This document shows positions 39,283-48,626 of a stretch of DNA of 64,000 nt, piece after piece. This DNA comes from Kluyvera cryocrescens NBRC 102467. Its GTDB lineage: Bacteria; Pseudomonadota; Gammaproteobacteria; Enterobacterales; Enterobacteriaceae. The translations under genes and the position numbers were made by a program. Each line of letters opens with the position of its first letter. Position 1 is the stretch's first letter. Where the stretch lies: contig NZ_BCTM01000007.1 of NCBI RefSeq assembly GCF_001571285.1, forward strand, positions 1-64,000, written 5' to 3'. A model generated the notes under the pieces. It was given only the letters and a program-made list of their open reading frames with translations. It did not search any database and was not told where the DNA came from.

Positions 39283-40671
39283 ATGAAATATCATTTTCCG
39301 GATAATTTCTGGTGGGGTACCGCAACCAGCGCCACACAGTCTGAAGGGCGAATTGCCGGTGACGGTAAAGGTGAAAACATCTGGGACCACGCCTCACATG
39401 AGTTTAACCAGCGCTTTCATCAGGGCGTGACCTGTGATGATACCTCAACGTTTTACCAGCATTATCGGGAAGATATACAGCGCGCAAAAGACATTGGGCT
39501 GAATTCATTTCGAACTTCACTCTCCTGGTCTCGCTTAATTCCTGACGGGGATGGCGAGGTTAATCCGCAGGCGGTGACGTTCTATAACGCCGTTATTGAT
39601 GAATTATGCGCGCAGGGCATTGAGCCATTTATTAATCTCTACCACTTCGATATGCCGATGGCATTGCAGGAAAAAGGTGGTTTTGAGAACCGTGATGTGG
39701 TCGAGGCGTTTGCTCGCTACGCGCGTATTTGCTACCAGTTATTTGGCGACCGCGTGCGCTACTGGTTTACCTTCAATGAGCCGTTAATACCGGCCGAAGC
39801 CGGATATTTACACCCTCGCCATTACCCTTATGTCACCGATTTCCGCCGCGCGGCACAGGTGTTACACCATATTGTGCTGGCGCACTGTAAAGCCGTGGCG
39901 GCGTGGCGTGAACTGGAGCTCGATGGCCAAATCGGCATTATTATGGATGTGATTCCGGTCTATCCGCGCAGCGATACGCCCGAAGACCAGCAGGCCGCCG
40001 CGATGGCCGATCTTTTCTATACCCGCAGCATTAACGAGCCTATTTTACTGGGCCGTTATCCGCAGCAGCTTATCGATATTCTGCAAGAACACGATCAATT
40101 ACCGGCATCGCTACCGGAAGACTGCGTGTTAATTGCTAACACCCGTATCGATCTGCTGGGCATAAATTACTACCGTCCACGGCGGGTCAAAGCGCGGGAA
40201 ACGCCGTTGGATGAGCCGCATGGTTTTGTGCCTGAGCGATTTTTTGAAGAATACATTATGCCGGGACGCCGTATGAATACTTCACGCGGCATTGAGATTT
40301 ATCCGGCAGCGCTTTATGACATCGCGATGGTGGTGAAAGAGCGTTACGGTAATTTGCCGTGGTTTGTGTCGGAAAATGGTATCGGTATTCAGGATGAAGA
40401 GCAGTTTATGGTCAACGGCCAGGTTCAGGACGATTACCGCATTGAATTCCTGAAAGAGCATCTGAGTTATCTCCATAAAGCGATAGCCGACGGCAGCAAT
40501 TGTCTGGGCTACCACATGTGGACCTTTATTGACTGCTGGTCATGGCAAAACGCCTATAAAAACCGCTACGGCTTCTATCGTCTGGATTTAGCCACCCAGC
40601 AGCGCTCGCTGAAAAAGTCCGGGCAATGGTTCTCAACGGTGATTGCCAATAACGGTTTTACGGGGGAATAA
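39283..40671 (+). CDS. 6-phospho-beta-glucosidase, GH1
   Basis: This cytoplasmic GH1 enzyme should hydrolyse phosphorylated beta-glucosides delivered by the neighbouring PTS. The 462-residue product opens with FPDNFWWGTATSATQSEG. The acid/base Glu is in WFTFNEPLIP near residue 165 and the nucleophile Glu in WFVSENGIGI near residue 364; MWTFIDCWSWQNAYKNRYGFY is the usual C-terminal signature. AGGACAGG precedes the ATG. Its stop abuts the IIC start. Aglycone preference cannot be told; it resembles BglA/AscB-like enzymes, but I assign no symbol. Confidence 0.93.
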   Translation: MKYHFPDNFWWGTATSATQSEGRIAGDGKGENIWDHASHEFNQRFHQGVTCDDTSTFYQHYREDIQRAKDIGLNSFRTSLSWSRLIPDGDGEVNPQAVTFYNAVIDELCAQGIEPFINLYHFDMPMALQEKGGFENRDVVEAFARYARICYQLFGDRVRYWFTFNEPLIPAEAGYLHPRHYPYVTDFRRAAQVLHHIVLAHCKAVAAWRELELDGQIGIIMDVIPVYPRSDTPEDQQAAAMADLFYTRSINEPILLGRYPQQLIDILQEHDQLPASLPEDCVLIANTRIDLLGINYYRPRRVKARETPLDEPHGFVPERFFEEYIMPGRRMNTSRGIEIYPAALYDIAMVVKERYGNLPWFVSENGIGIQDEEQFMVNGQVQDDYRIEFLKEHLSYLHKAIADGSNCLGYHMWTFIDCWSWQNAYKNRYGFYRLDLATQQRSLKKSGQWFSTVIANNGFTGE

Positions 40672-40672
40672 C

Positions 40673-41998
40673 ATGTCTTACTTTGAACGGTTGGCTGAAA
40701 AAATGCTGCCGGTGGCTAATGCCATTGGCAACCAGCGTCATATGCAGGCGATACGTAACGGTTTAATTTCTATTTTGCCGCTGACGATTGTCGGCTCATT
40801 TTTCGTTATTCTGCTTAATATCCCGATCAAAGGTTATATGGATTTTATCGCGCCGTGGCGCGATATCCTCGACGTGCCGTTCCGCTTTACCGTTGGCTTA
40901 ATGTCGCTGTACGCCGCGTTTACCATCGGTTCGTTTTTAGGGAAAAGCTACAAGCTTAATGATATTACCAGCGGCCTGCTGGCCATGTTAGCAACGCTGC
41001 TGATGATTGTTCCGGTCAACATTAAAGAGGGCGTTACCGTTGCCGGTGATGCCGTTTCCGGGCGTTATATTCCGGTCGCCTCCCTGAGTTCACAGGGGCT
41101 ATTTGGCGCGATTATCTCTTCGCTCATTGCCATTGAGATCTACCGTTTTATTAAAGTCCGCAATATTGAAATTAAGATGCCGGCAGGCGTGCCGCCGGTG
41201 GTCGCCAGTTCGTTTTCGGCACTGTTCCCGACGCTGGCGGTGGTGCTGATATTTTGGATCCCGCGGCATTTCTTAAATATCGATATCAACGCCATCATCA
41301 GTTACATCATCATGCCGCTGAAGGGCTTTATGACCGGCACCAACCTGTTTGGCGGCATCGTCACGCAGTTCTTTATCGACCTGTTCTGGGTGTTTGGGAT
41401 CCATGGCCACGCGGTGATGGGGCCACTGATTCGCCCGCTGTGGGATCAGGCGATTGTGCAGAATATGGAGCTGTTCCAGGCCGGAACCAGCGCTTACGAT
41501 CTGCCGAATATCTTCACTGAACAGTTCTTCCAATGGTATGCCCAGATGGGCGGTACCGGCTCGACGCTGGCGCTGGTGGTGCTGTTTATCCGCTCTAAGG
41601 TTATCTATCTGAAATCGCTGGGTAAGCTGTCGTTTATTCCGGGGCTGTTTAACATCAATGAGCCGATGATTTTTGGTGCGCCGATCGTCATGAACCCGAT
41701 TCTGGCGGTGCCGTTTATCCTTGCGCCGATGGTGAATACCGTGGTGGTGTACCTCTTTACCATCAGTGGACTGATCCCGCGCATGATGGTCAAGCCGCCG
41801 TTCACCATCCCCGCGCCGCTGGGGGCATTGATTACCACCAACTGGAACCTGATTGCCTGCGGGCTGGTGTTTGTCTGCTTCTTCATCTCGCTGGCAATCT
41901 ACTACCCGTTCTTCAAAGTGTACGAAAAGAAAATGCTGGAAACCGAACAGGCCCAGCAGGAAGAAGAGCAAAAAGCCAAACAGCTGGCGGATGCATAA
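40673..41998 (+). CDS. PTS lactose/cellobiose-family IIC permease
   Basis: This is a membrane IIC component of the lactose/cellobiose PTS family, with 441 residues and about ten hydrophobic segments. It opens MSYFERLAEKMLPVANAIGNQRHMQAIRNGLISILPLTIVG (in pieces), standard for CelB/ChbC. The substrate-binding region contains FWVFGIHGHAVM near residue 244 and PGLFNINEPMIFG near residue 325. The start at 40673 overlaps the preceding operon end, with GGGGGAA as ribosome site. It completes IIB-GH1-IIC and is followed by a terminator. No IIA or regulator is adjacent. Confidence 0.92.
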   Translation: MSYFERLAEKMLPVANAIGNQRHMQAIRNGLISILPLTIVGSFFVILLNIPIKGYMDFIAPWRDILDVPFRFTVGLMSLYAAFTIGSFLGKSYKLNDITSGLLAMLATLLMIVPVNIKEGVTVAGDAVSGRYIPVASLSSQGLFGAIISSLIAIEIYRFIKVRNIEIKMPAGVPPVVASSFSALFPTLAVVLIFWIPRHFLNIDINAIISYIIMPLKGFMTGTNLFGGIVTQFFIDLFWVFGIHGHAVMGPLIRPLWDQAIVQNMELFQAGTSAYDLPNIFTEQFFQWYAQMGGTGSTLALVVLFIRSKVIYLKSLGKLSFIPGLFNINEPMIFGAPIVMNPILAVPFILAPMVNTVVVYLFTISGLIPRMMVKPPFTIPAPLGALITTNWNLIACGLVFVCFFISLAIYYPFFKVYEKKMLETEQAQQEEEQKAKQLADA

Positions 41999-42011
41999 TC
42001 CGTCATGCTCA

Positions 42012-42052
42012 ATGCGCCAGCCGGAGTCCCAGCTGGCGCATTCTTATTTTTA
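42012..42052 (+). terminator. Terminator of the IIB-GH1-IIC operon
   Basis: ATGCGCCAGC at 42012-42021 pairs perfectly with GCTGGCGCAT at 42032-42041, followed by TCTTATTTTTAT. It lies 13 bases after the IIC stop and faces convergent dsdA. Confidence 0.85.
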
Positions 42053-42082
42053 TCCCGCTACATCAATCAATTCCAGCGGCGC

Positions 42083-43405
42083 TTAGCGACCTTTGCTCAG
42101 GTACTGCGCCATTTCGGCTTCTGGCACCATGCCGCCGCCCGTCGCCCACACCAGGTGAGTGGCGTTATGGAGCTGCTCCGCGCTAAAGCCGTGCATCTGC
42201 TGGTACTCCGCAGAGGCGCAAACGTGCTGAGGACCGGCCATTCCCGCCAGCGCGGAAGGCTCAAGACGGATATCTTCTTCCTGCGCCAGCCAGCCCAGCA
42301 TGTCGTACATCGTCTGGTCATCCAGGGTATACAAGCCGTCGAGCAGGCGCTCCATCGCGCGCCCAACAAAGCCAGACGCGCGGCCGACCGCCAGCCCATC
42401 CGCTGCCGTCAGGTTGTCGATGCCAATCTCCTGTACGGAAATGTTATCGTGCAGCCCGGTATAAACCCCCAGCAGCATGCACGGTGAATGGGTTGGCTCC
42501 GCGAAGAAGCAGTGGACGTTATCGCCAAACGCCAGCTTCAGGCCAAATGCCACGCCGCCAGGACCGCCGCCAACGCCGCACGGCAGATAGACAAACAGCG
42601 GGTGCTCGGCATCCACCACGCGCCCTTGCTGCGCAAACTGCGCCTTCAGGCGCTGGCCCGCGACCGCATAGCCTAAGAACAGCGTGCGGGAGTTTTCATC
42701 GTCGATAAAGAAGCAGTTAGGATCGGTTTCTGCCGCCTTGCGACCTTGCTCTACCGCCACGCCGTAATCTTCTTCGTATTCCACCACCGTTACGCCGTGG
42801 CTGCGCAGCTTCGCTTTTTTCCAGGCGCGGGCGTCGGCGGACATATGAACCGTCACCTTAAAGCCGATGCGGGCGCTCATTATGCCTATCGACATGCCCA
42901 GGTTGCCGGTGGAGCCTACCGCGATGCTGTACTGGCTGAAGAACTGTTTGAATTCAGGGGACAAAAGGATGCTGTAGTCATCTTCGGTGGTCAGTAAACC
43001 GGCTGTCAGCGCCAGCTTTTCCGCGTGGGTCAGCACTTCATAAATGCCGCCCCGGGCTTTAATTGACCCGGAAATGGGCAGATGGCTGTCCTTCTTCAGC
43101 AGCATTTCACCGTGGATAGGCTGAGCGTACTCTTTTTCCAACCGTTGCTGCATGGCTGGGATAACCGCGACTTCAGACTCGATAATGCCGCCGGTGGCCG
43201 CGGTTTCTGGAAACGCTTTTGCCAGATACGGCGCGAAGCGCGTCAGGCGATCGTGAGCATCCTGAACATCGCGCTCGGTCAGGCCAACATACGGTAAACC
43301 TTCCGCAAGAGAGGTGGTGCCAGGGTTAAACCAGGTCGTTTCCTTGAGAGCGACCAGATCGTTCACTAAAGGATACTGGGCGATAAGTGTTTGAATGTTT
43401 TCCAT
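42083..43405 (-). CDS. dsdA: D-serine ammonia-lyase DsdA
   Basis: DsdA is a PLP enzyme that converts D-serine to pyruvate and ammonia, both detoxifying it and supplying carbon and nitrogen. The 440-residue product has the PLP lysine in SGSIKARGG (Lys116), the substrate-positioning [13 protein letters not shown], and the glycine-rich phosphate loop [10 protein letters not shown]. It is the distal gene of dsdXA, 17 bases after dsdX. In E. coli K-12 dsd lies elsewhere (near emrKY); here it sits beside emrD, an arrangement I associate with Salmonella-like genomes. Confidence 0.96.
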   Translation of the reverse strand: MENIQTLIAQYPLVNDLVALKETTWFNPGTTSLAEGLPYVGLTERDVQDAHDRLTRFAPYLAKAFPETAATGGIIESEVAVIPAMQQRLEKEYAQPIHGEMLLKKDSHLPISGSIKARGGIYEVLTHAEKLALTAGLLTTEDDYSILLSPEFKQFFSQYSIAVGSTGNLGMSIGIMSARIGFKVTVHMSADARAWKKAKLRSHGVTVVEYEEDYGVAVEQGRKAAETDPNCFFIDDENSRTLFLGYAVAGQRLKAQFAQQGRVVDAEHPLFVYLPCGVGGGPGGVAFGLKLAFGDNVHCFFAEPTHSPCMLLGVYTGLHDNISVQEIGIDNLTAADGLAVGRASGFVGRAMERLLDGLYTLDDQTMYDMLGWLAQEEDIRLEPSALAGMAGPQHVCASAEYQQMHGFSAEQLHNATHLVWATGGGMVPEAEMAQYLSKGR

Positions 43406-43422
43406 AGTCAGTCTCTTTGCGC

Positions 43423-44760
43423 TTAGATAATAAAGGAAAGCAGGAATGTGCAGGCCAGTGCAATAACCGACGCGATAAATGTCGCCGTCGTATAGTATTT
43501 AAACGTCTCATTCAGGGTCGCGCCGCAGTACTGCTTCACCAGCCAGAAGAGGGAATCGGTGACGATTGTGCAGCCAATTGCGCCGGAACCGATGGCAATA
43601 GCGATGATCTCCGGGCTGACGTTGGGATAGAGCGGCAGCATCGGTGCCACAATCGCCGTCGCGCCCATCATGGCGACGGTGGCAGACCCCACCGCCGCAT
43701 GCAGAATTAACGCCACCAGCCAGGCCAGCAGAATCGGGTGCATGTGCATGTTGGAGAGGATCAGGGCGAGCGTATCCGCCAGCCCGCTGCTTTTCAGGAT
43801 CGCGTTGAATGCGCCGCCCGCGCCGATAATCAACAGGATGTTGGCAATGGATCCAAAGCCATTTTCGGTGTGGGTCAGCAGGGCGCCCATGCCGATATGC
43901 TGACGCAAACCGAGGATGTAATAGGCCACGAAGACCGCGATAAACATCGCCGTTATTGGGTTGCCGATAAATTCCAGCAGCGTATAAACCGCGCCGTCTT
44001 TTGCCATATTCAGTTCAGCGACGGTTTTAACCAGCATCAGGCCAATCGGCAACAGCACGGTAAACAGCGTGGCGCCAAGCGAAGGCAGCGTGCTTTCATC
44101 GCGAACCTTAAGGTCGGAAAACTCAGCCGGTACCGGCTTAAACGGCAGGCGGTTGCCGAGGAATTTCAGGTACAGCGGCCCACCAATCAGTGATGCCATT
44201 AAGCCCACCAGTAAACCGTAGACAATCACGGTACCAATATCCGCGCCCAGCTTATTCACCACGAACAGCGCCGCCGGATGCGGAGGGACAACGCAGTGCA
44301 CCGCCATCAGCGCAGTACACAGAGGGATCGCCAGCTTCAGCAATGAGGTATTGGTTTTTTTGGCGATGGAGAAGGCCAGAGGGATCAGCAGCACCACGCC
44401 CACCTCAACGAACAGCGTGATCCCGCAAATCAGCCCGACCAGCACCATAATGACATCGGCCGAAAGCCAGCGGCAGCGCTGCAGCGTCAGACCAATGCGT
44501 TCTGCCGCGCCGGACACTTCCATCATCTTGCCTAAAATGGTGCCGAGGCCAATGACCGCGGCGAGGAAGCCCAGCGTCCCACCGATACCACTCTCAATGG
44601 CATTCACCATATCCAGCGGGCCCATGCCCATCATCGTACCTACGAAGAAGCTGGCTAACAGCAGCGCCAGAAACGGGTGGAATTTAAACTTCACGATGGT
44701 CAAAACGATTAACACGATGCTTATCAGCAGTGTGCTCACAACCCAGATTTGAGAGTGCAT
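43423..44760 (-). CDS. dsdX: D-serine permease DsdX
   Basis: DsdX is a GntP-family inner-membrane permease for D-serine. The 445-residue product (E. coli length) has about 12 hydrophobic segments. Family stretches include [29 protein letters not shown] near residue 60 (shown in part), [19 protein letters not shown], and [21 protein letters not shown]. It is read first in the dsdXA operon and diverges from the activator gene dsdC across 228 bases. Confidence 0.95.
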   Translation of the reverse strand: MHSQIWVVSTLLISIVLIVLTIVKFKFHPFLALLLASFFVGTMMGMGPLDMVNAIESGIGGTLGFLAAVIGLGTILGKMMEVSGAAERIGLTLQRCRWLSADVIMVLVGLICGITLFVEVGVVLLIPLAFSIAKKTNTSLLKLAIPLCTALMAVHCVVPPHPAALFVVNKLGADIGTVIVYGLLVGLMASLIGGPLYLKFLGNRLPFKPVPAEFSDLKVRDESTLPSLGATLFTVLLPIGLMLVKTVAELNMAKDGAVYTLLEFIGNPITAMFIAVFVAYYILGLRQHIGMGALLTHTENGFGSIANILLIIGAGGAFNAILKSSGLADTLALILSNMHMHPILLAWLVALILHAAVGSATVAMMGATAIVAPMLPLYPNVSPEIIAIAIGSGAIGCTIVTDSLFWLVKQYCGATLNETFKYYTTATFIASVIALACTFLLSFII

Positions 44761-44988
44761 AACTCACCTTGCCCTGTGATTAATAGGGTTATATTGGACA
44801 AAAATAAGGCATGGTCTGACAAACGATATAAATCCGCTTTCACATGAGCCAGATTGAATCAAGATGGTGATTTAGGTCTTATTTCGCCATGTTTATGCGA
44901 TATGGTTCACCTTGGTTCATCTTTGTGCTGATTTTTACGGCGCTATTTTTTACACTCCGCGGCATGGATCAGGAGGAGAGAGGTAAGC
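44761..44988. promoter_or_regulatory. dsdX-dsdC divergent control region
   Basis: This gap holds the promoters of dsdXA and dsdC. A tandem 10-base direct repeat is visible: GGTTCACCTT (44904-44913) followed at once by GGTTCATCTT (44914-44923). TGTGATTAA at 44776 is a possible half CRP site near dsdX. DsdC binding within the region is expected from E. coli but I cannot place it. Confidence 0.5.
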
Positions 44989-45915
44989 ATGGATCCCGTT
45001 CGTGAGGTCAGAAATCGGCTGCTTAATGGTTGGCAGCTATCAAAACTCTATACCTTTGAAGTGGCGGCAAGGCATCAGTCGTTTGCGCTGGCGGCCGATG
45101 AACTTTCATTGAGCCCTAGCGCCGTCAGCCACCGGATTAATCAGCTTGAAGAGGAGCTGGGCATTCAGCTTTTTGTCCGTTCGCACCGAAAAGTGGAGCT
45201 GACCCACGAGGGAAAGCGGGTGTTCTGGGCGCTGAAGTCGTCGCTGGATACGCTGAACCAGGAAATCCTCGATATCAAAAACCAGGAGCTGTCCGGCACG
45301 TTGACCGTCTATTCGCGCCCGTCCATCGCGCAGTGCTGGCTGGTTCCGGCGCTGGGTGACTTTACCCGCCGCTATCCGTCGATTTCGCTGACCATCCTGA
45401 CCGGCAATGACAACGTCAATTTGCAGCGGGCCGGGGTCGATCTGGCCATCTATTTTGACGACGCGCCCTCTGCGCAGCTGACGCATCATGTGTTGATGGA
45501 TGAAGAGATTGTGCCCGTGTGCAGCCCGGAATACGCGCGCCGCTACGACCTCACCGATAGGCTGGTGAACCTGCCGCACTGTACGTTGTTGCATGACAGA
45601 CAGGCGTGGAGTAATGATTCCGGTACCGATGAGTGGCACAGTTGGGCGCAGCACTATGCGGTGAATTTGCCGACATCGTCGGGCATTGGCTTCGATCGTT
45701 CGGACTTAGCGGTGATTGCTGCGATGAATCATATTGGGGTTGCGATGGGGCGTAAACGGCTGGTGCAAAAACGCCTCGATAGCGGAGAACTGGTCGCGCC
45801 GTTTGGCGATATGGCGCTGAAATGTCATCAGCGCTATTACATCACCACGTTGCCCGGCCGGCAGTGGCCGAAAATCGAGGCGTTTATTGGCTGGCTGCAG
45901 GAACAGGTGAAATAG
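44989..45915 (+). CDS. dsdC: LysR-type D-serine activator DsdC
   Basis: DsdC activates dsdXA in the presence of D-serine. The 308-residue product has the N-terminal helix-turn-helix in EVAARHQSFALAADELSLSPSAVSHRINQLEEELG (about residues 24-58, shown in part) and an effector domain resembling GcvA/DsdC. GGAGGAGAGAGG just upstream of the ATG is a very strong ribosome site. It diverges from dsdX and ends at a hairpin that overlaps the emrD stop. Confidence 0.95.
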   Translation: MDPVREVRNRLLNGWQLSKLYTFEVAARHQSFALAADELSLSPSAVSHRINQLEEELGIQLFVRSHRKVELTHEGKRVFWALKSSLDTLNQEILDIKNQELSGTLTVYSRPSIAQCWLVPALGDFTRRYPSISLTILTGNDNVNLQRAGVDLAIYFDDAPSAQLTHHVLMDEEIVPVCSPEYARRYDLTDRLVNLPHCTLLHDRQAWSNDSGTDEWHSWAQHYAVNLPTSSGIGFDRSDLAVIAAMNHIGVAMGRKRLVQKRLDSGELVAPFGDMALKCHQRYYITTLPGRQWPKIEAFIGWLQEQVK

Positions 45916-45919
45916 CGGC

Positions 45920-45951
45920 GGCAAGCGACAGAGGACGCTTGCCTGCGTTTT
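45920..45951 (+). terminator. dsdC terminator
   Basis: GGCAAGCG at 45920-45927 pairs with CGCTTGCC at 45936-45943, followed by TGCGTTTTAG. It reaches the end of convergent emrD. Confidence 0.65.
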
Positions 45952-47134
45952 AGACAGCCTGTCCCTGCTGCGACATGCGCGACGCCAGCGGCAGCCAGCA
46001 GAGGAAAATCAGCAGCCCCATCAGCGTCATCAGCAGGCCAATGCTGGCCTGCCCGGTTTGCGGCATCATCGCCGACAGCCAGGCCAGCACGCCGGAACCG
46101 ATATTTTGCAGGCCACCCACCAGTGCTCCGGCGGTACCGGCGAGGAACGGGAACGGCTCCATTGCACCGCTGGTCGCCAGCGGAAACAGCATGCCAGCGC
46201 CGAAGAAGAACAGCGCAGCGGGCACCAGCAGCGTCCAAATATTCATCACGCCGAACAGGCCCGGGATCCACATCATCAGCCCAGCGGCAAGGCAGCTGAG
46301 TACTGATTGCCACATCATCGTTGGGAAGCGTTTGTTGGGACGCCCGGCAAACCACGCGCCGAAGAACGCCGCGGGGATCGGCAGAATAAACAGAATACTC
46401 ACCGTCATACTGCTGAGCCCCAGCACGCCGCCCATCAGGACGCCGGAGCTGGCTTCGAATACCGCAATCCCCGCCAGCCCACCGATCAGCATCAGCAGGA
46501 AGCAGTTAAAGCCGCTGTTGCTGAACAGGGTTTTATAGTTGCTGATAAGCCGCGTTTTGGGTGCACCGGTCGGCCGGGTTTCCGGCATCCAGCGCGCCAT
46601 GCTGAAGGTTACGCCTGCGCACAGCACCAGCAGGAAACCATAGCAAGCACGCCAGTTAATCAGGGTTTCAAGCACGCCACCAATCAACGGTGCCAGCAAA
46701 GGGCTGACCAGAATTCCCATGTTTAACAGGCTATTGGCATGGCGAAGCTGGCTACCTTCATACAGATCGCGCGGCAGCGTTCGCGCCATCACGCCGCCGA
46801 CGCCGGTCCCCATGCCCTGCATGGCGCTGGCGGCAATCAGCACCGTCAGGCTGTGGGTCGTAATAGCGACCAGCGTGGCCAGCATAAAAATCGACATCCC
46901 GACCAAAATGACCGGACGGCGCCCGACTCTGTCGGACAGCGGGCCGTAGAACAGCTGGGAAACGCCGTAGGTCAGCAGATAGGCCGCCATTACGCTCTGT
47001 ACCGCCCCTTCACGGACGTTAAGATCGTTCGCCATCTGGGCAATCGCCGGGATATAAATGGTTTGCGCCATCTGTCCGACGGCCACAAGCAACACCAGCA
47101 TCACCAGGATATTGACGTTTCTGTCTCTTTTCAT
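45950..47134 (-). CDS. emrD: Multidrug transporter EmrD
   Basis: EmrD is a 12-segment MFS drug/proton antiporter known to export uncouplers, quaternary ammonium compounds and detergents. The 394-residue product has the E. coli length. The DHA1 motif is seen as GPLSDRVGRRPVILVG after segment 2 and the segment-5 motif region as GILVSPLLAPLIGG. I chose MKRDRNVN (47134) by homology over 34 upstream in-frame codons; the ribosome site AGCGA is weak. It is convergent with dsdC. Confidence 0.95.
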   Translation of the reverse strand: MKRDRNVNILVMLVLLVAVGQMAQTIYIPAIAQMANDLNVREGAVQSVMAAYLLTYGVSQLFYGPLSDRVGRRPVILVGMSIFMLATLVAITTHSLTVLIAASAMQGMGTGVGGVMARTLPRDLYEGSQLRHANSLLNMGILVSPLLAPLIGGVLETLINWRACYGFLLVLCAGVTFSMARWMPETRPTGAPKTRLISNYKTLFSNSGFNCFLLMLIGGLAGIAVFEASSGVLMGGVLGLSSMTVSILFILPIPAAFFGAWFAGRPNKRFPTMMWQSVLSCLAAGLMMWIPGLFGVMNIWTLLVPAALFFFGAGMLFPLATSGAMEPFPFLAGTAGALVGGLQNIGSGVLAWLSAMMPQTGQASIGLLMTLMGLLIFLCWLPLASRMSQQGQAV

Positions 47135-47310
47135 TTCGCTGATAACTTTATAAAAATTAGGTTTGTAAGAATAAATGTCTAGGTAATGCGCTGAAAGCGA
47201 GAGGAATCTACCATAACGAGATGACGATTTAACCATCTATCATGTAAATGAAATGTGTGATGCAGGCAGGATTTATACACGTTAAACGGCAACAATAGTT
47301 GCCAGTATTT

Positions 47311-48144
47311 TCAGGAGAGGCGCAGCAAAATGGCACCGGCGGCAATGCCGAAGGCAGCAAAGAAACGCAGGCCGGAGACCCGCTCTTTAAGCAGCAGCCA
47401 GGCGATGATGGCGCCGAACAAAATTGAGCTTTCGCGCAGGGCCGCAACCACCGCCAGCGGGGCCTGAGTCATCGCCCACAGCGCCAGGCCATAGGAGCCC
47501 ATGGTGCCCATTCCCCCCAGTAAACCTTTCTTCCAGTGCTGCGCCAGATAGCGCGATGCCTCCCGGCGCCGGGTCACCATTGCCCACGCCAGCAGGCTGC
47601 TGCCGTTCAGGAAAAATGACCACACCGTGTAGCCAAAGGCGGAACCCGAAAGGCGCACGCCGGTGCCGTCGATAAGCGTATAGCCAGCAATGATACAAGC
47701 GTTGAACAGCGCCAAAACAACGCCCAACTGCGAGCCCGAGCGGCCATTTAACGCCATCCCCAAAATCGCTGTACAGATCACCGCGATACCGAACCAGGCC
47801 ATCGCCGAGAGATGGTCGCCCAGCAAAAGTACGCTAACGATAGCGACCAGTAGCGGTGCGGTGCCGCGCATCAGCGGATAGGTTTGGCTCATATCCGAAA
47901 TCTGATAGGTCTTCGCCACCAGTACGGTGTAAATAACCTGCAAAATCGTGGAGGCAATCAGGAACGGAACGCTGGCGCTTGAAGGGGCGGGGGCGAAGGG
48001 CAGCAGCAGTAGCGCAATGAGCGCGGCGGAGCCGGTGACGCCGATGGCCGAGTAAAGCTTATCGTTTCCCGCTTTGACGATGGCGTTCCAGGTTGCATGC
48101 AGTAGGGCGGCGAACAGCAAAATGCAGAAAACAGAAAGCGTCAT
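47311..48144 (-). CDS. EamA/DMT-superfamily transporter
   Basis: The 277-residue product is an inner-membrane protein with ten hydrophobic segments arranged as two EamA repeats, typical of drug/metabolite transporters. Landmarks are LLHATWNAIVKAG near the N-terminus, TYPLMRGTAPLLVAIVSVLLLGDHLS closing repeat one (shown for position), and APLAVVAALRESSILFGAIIAWLLLKERV closing repeat two. The substrate is unknown. It lies between emrD and ivbL, where E. coli K-12 has tisB/istR, and is transcribed like emrD but 176 bases away. No symbol is assigned. Confidence 0.88.
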   Translation of the reverse strand: MTLSVFCILLFAALLHATWNAIVKAGNDKLYSAIGVTGSAALIALLLLPFAPAPSSASVPFLIASTILQVIYTVLVAKTYQISDMSQTYPLMRGTAPLLVAIVSVLLLGDHLSAMAWFGIAVICTAILGMALNGRSGSQLGVVLALFNACIIAGYTLIDGTGVRLSGSAFGYTVWSFFLNGSSLLAWAMVTRRREASRYLAQHWKKGLLGGMGTMGSYGLALWAMTQAPLAVVAALRESSILFGAIIAWLLLKERVSGLRFFAAFGIAAGAILLRLS

Positions 48145-48257
48145 GATAATGCGTTGCTCAGGGATATTTCACCAAAACGTAACACAACCGACCGGCGCCA
48201 ACCAAGGCCAGAAATAGCGGGAAAAAGGGACAGATTGGATTTTTTTTCTGACGGTAG

Positions 48258-48279
48258 AAATGTGATCTTTGCTGCATTT
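48258..48279 (+). promoter_or_regulatory. Candidate CRP site upstream of ivbL-ilvBN
   Basis: AAATGTGATCTTTGCTGCAT plus TT resembles the CRP consensus with a perfect left half (TGTGA) and weaker right half (CTGCA). The ilvB operon of E. coli is known to be CRP-activated. The site lies about 105 bases before ivbL. Confidence 0.5.
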
Positions 48280-48364
48280 TTGTGCGGATGAAAATATTTC
48301 CATTGTCAGCATGAAAAAGCTGTGTTTGTATGAATTCACTTTATGAATTCGAGATAGACCCTTA

Positions 48365-48463
48365 ATGACTCCATCCATGATGACCTCGACGCTACTAAAA
48401 ACCGCGCTACCAGCCGCGGTAGTCGTCGTGCGTGTGGTGGTGGTCGTCGGCAATGCGCCGTAG
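48365..48463 (+). CDS. ivbL: ilvB operon leader peptide IvbL
   Basis: This 32-codon leader peptide controls transcription attenuation of ilvBN. It contains nine valine codons in two runs (four, then Arg, then five) and three leucines, all the rare codon CTA. When charged tRNA-Val or tRNA-Leu is scarce the ribosome stalls here and the downstream terminator does not form. It ends VGNAP like the E. coli peptide, which is also 32 residues. It is followed 23 bases later by the attenuator hairpin. Confidence 0.95.
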   Translation: MTPSMMTSTLLKTALPAAVVVVRVVVVVGNAP

Positions 48464-48485
48464 GGTCAGGAACACACACGATTCC

Positions 48486-48518
48486 AAACCCCGCCGGCGC
48501 AAACCGGGCGGGGTTTTT
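48486..48518 (+). terminator. ilvBN attenuator terminator
   Basis: AAACCCCGCC at 48486-48495 pairs with GGCGGGGTTT at 48507-48516, followed by TT. It is the terminator stem regulated by translation of ivbL and lies about 110 bases before ilvB. Confidence 0.9.
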
Positions 48519-48626
48519 AGTTTCTAGCCCCCCGCCCGGAAACGCGAAGTGGCTCAAGTTGCCGTTAACGCACCAGCAACTTGAAGTCCTTAGCGTAAAG
48601 TCGGCCCAGAATAAAAGGACTGGAGC

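Noticed and set aside
38956-48144. A genomic island spanning the PTS, dsd and emrD genes
   Set aside because: No integrase, tRNA end, direct repeat or clear composition break was found; dsd beside emrD occurs in other enterobacteria, so vertical inheritance or simple indels suffice.
48145-48364. A tisB/istR toxin-antitoxin as found near ivbL in E. coli
   Set aside because: No short hydrophobic frame resembling TisB and no clear LexA box are visible; the gap holds only the ilv promoter region.
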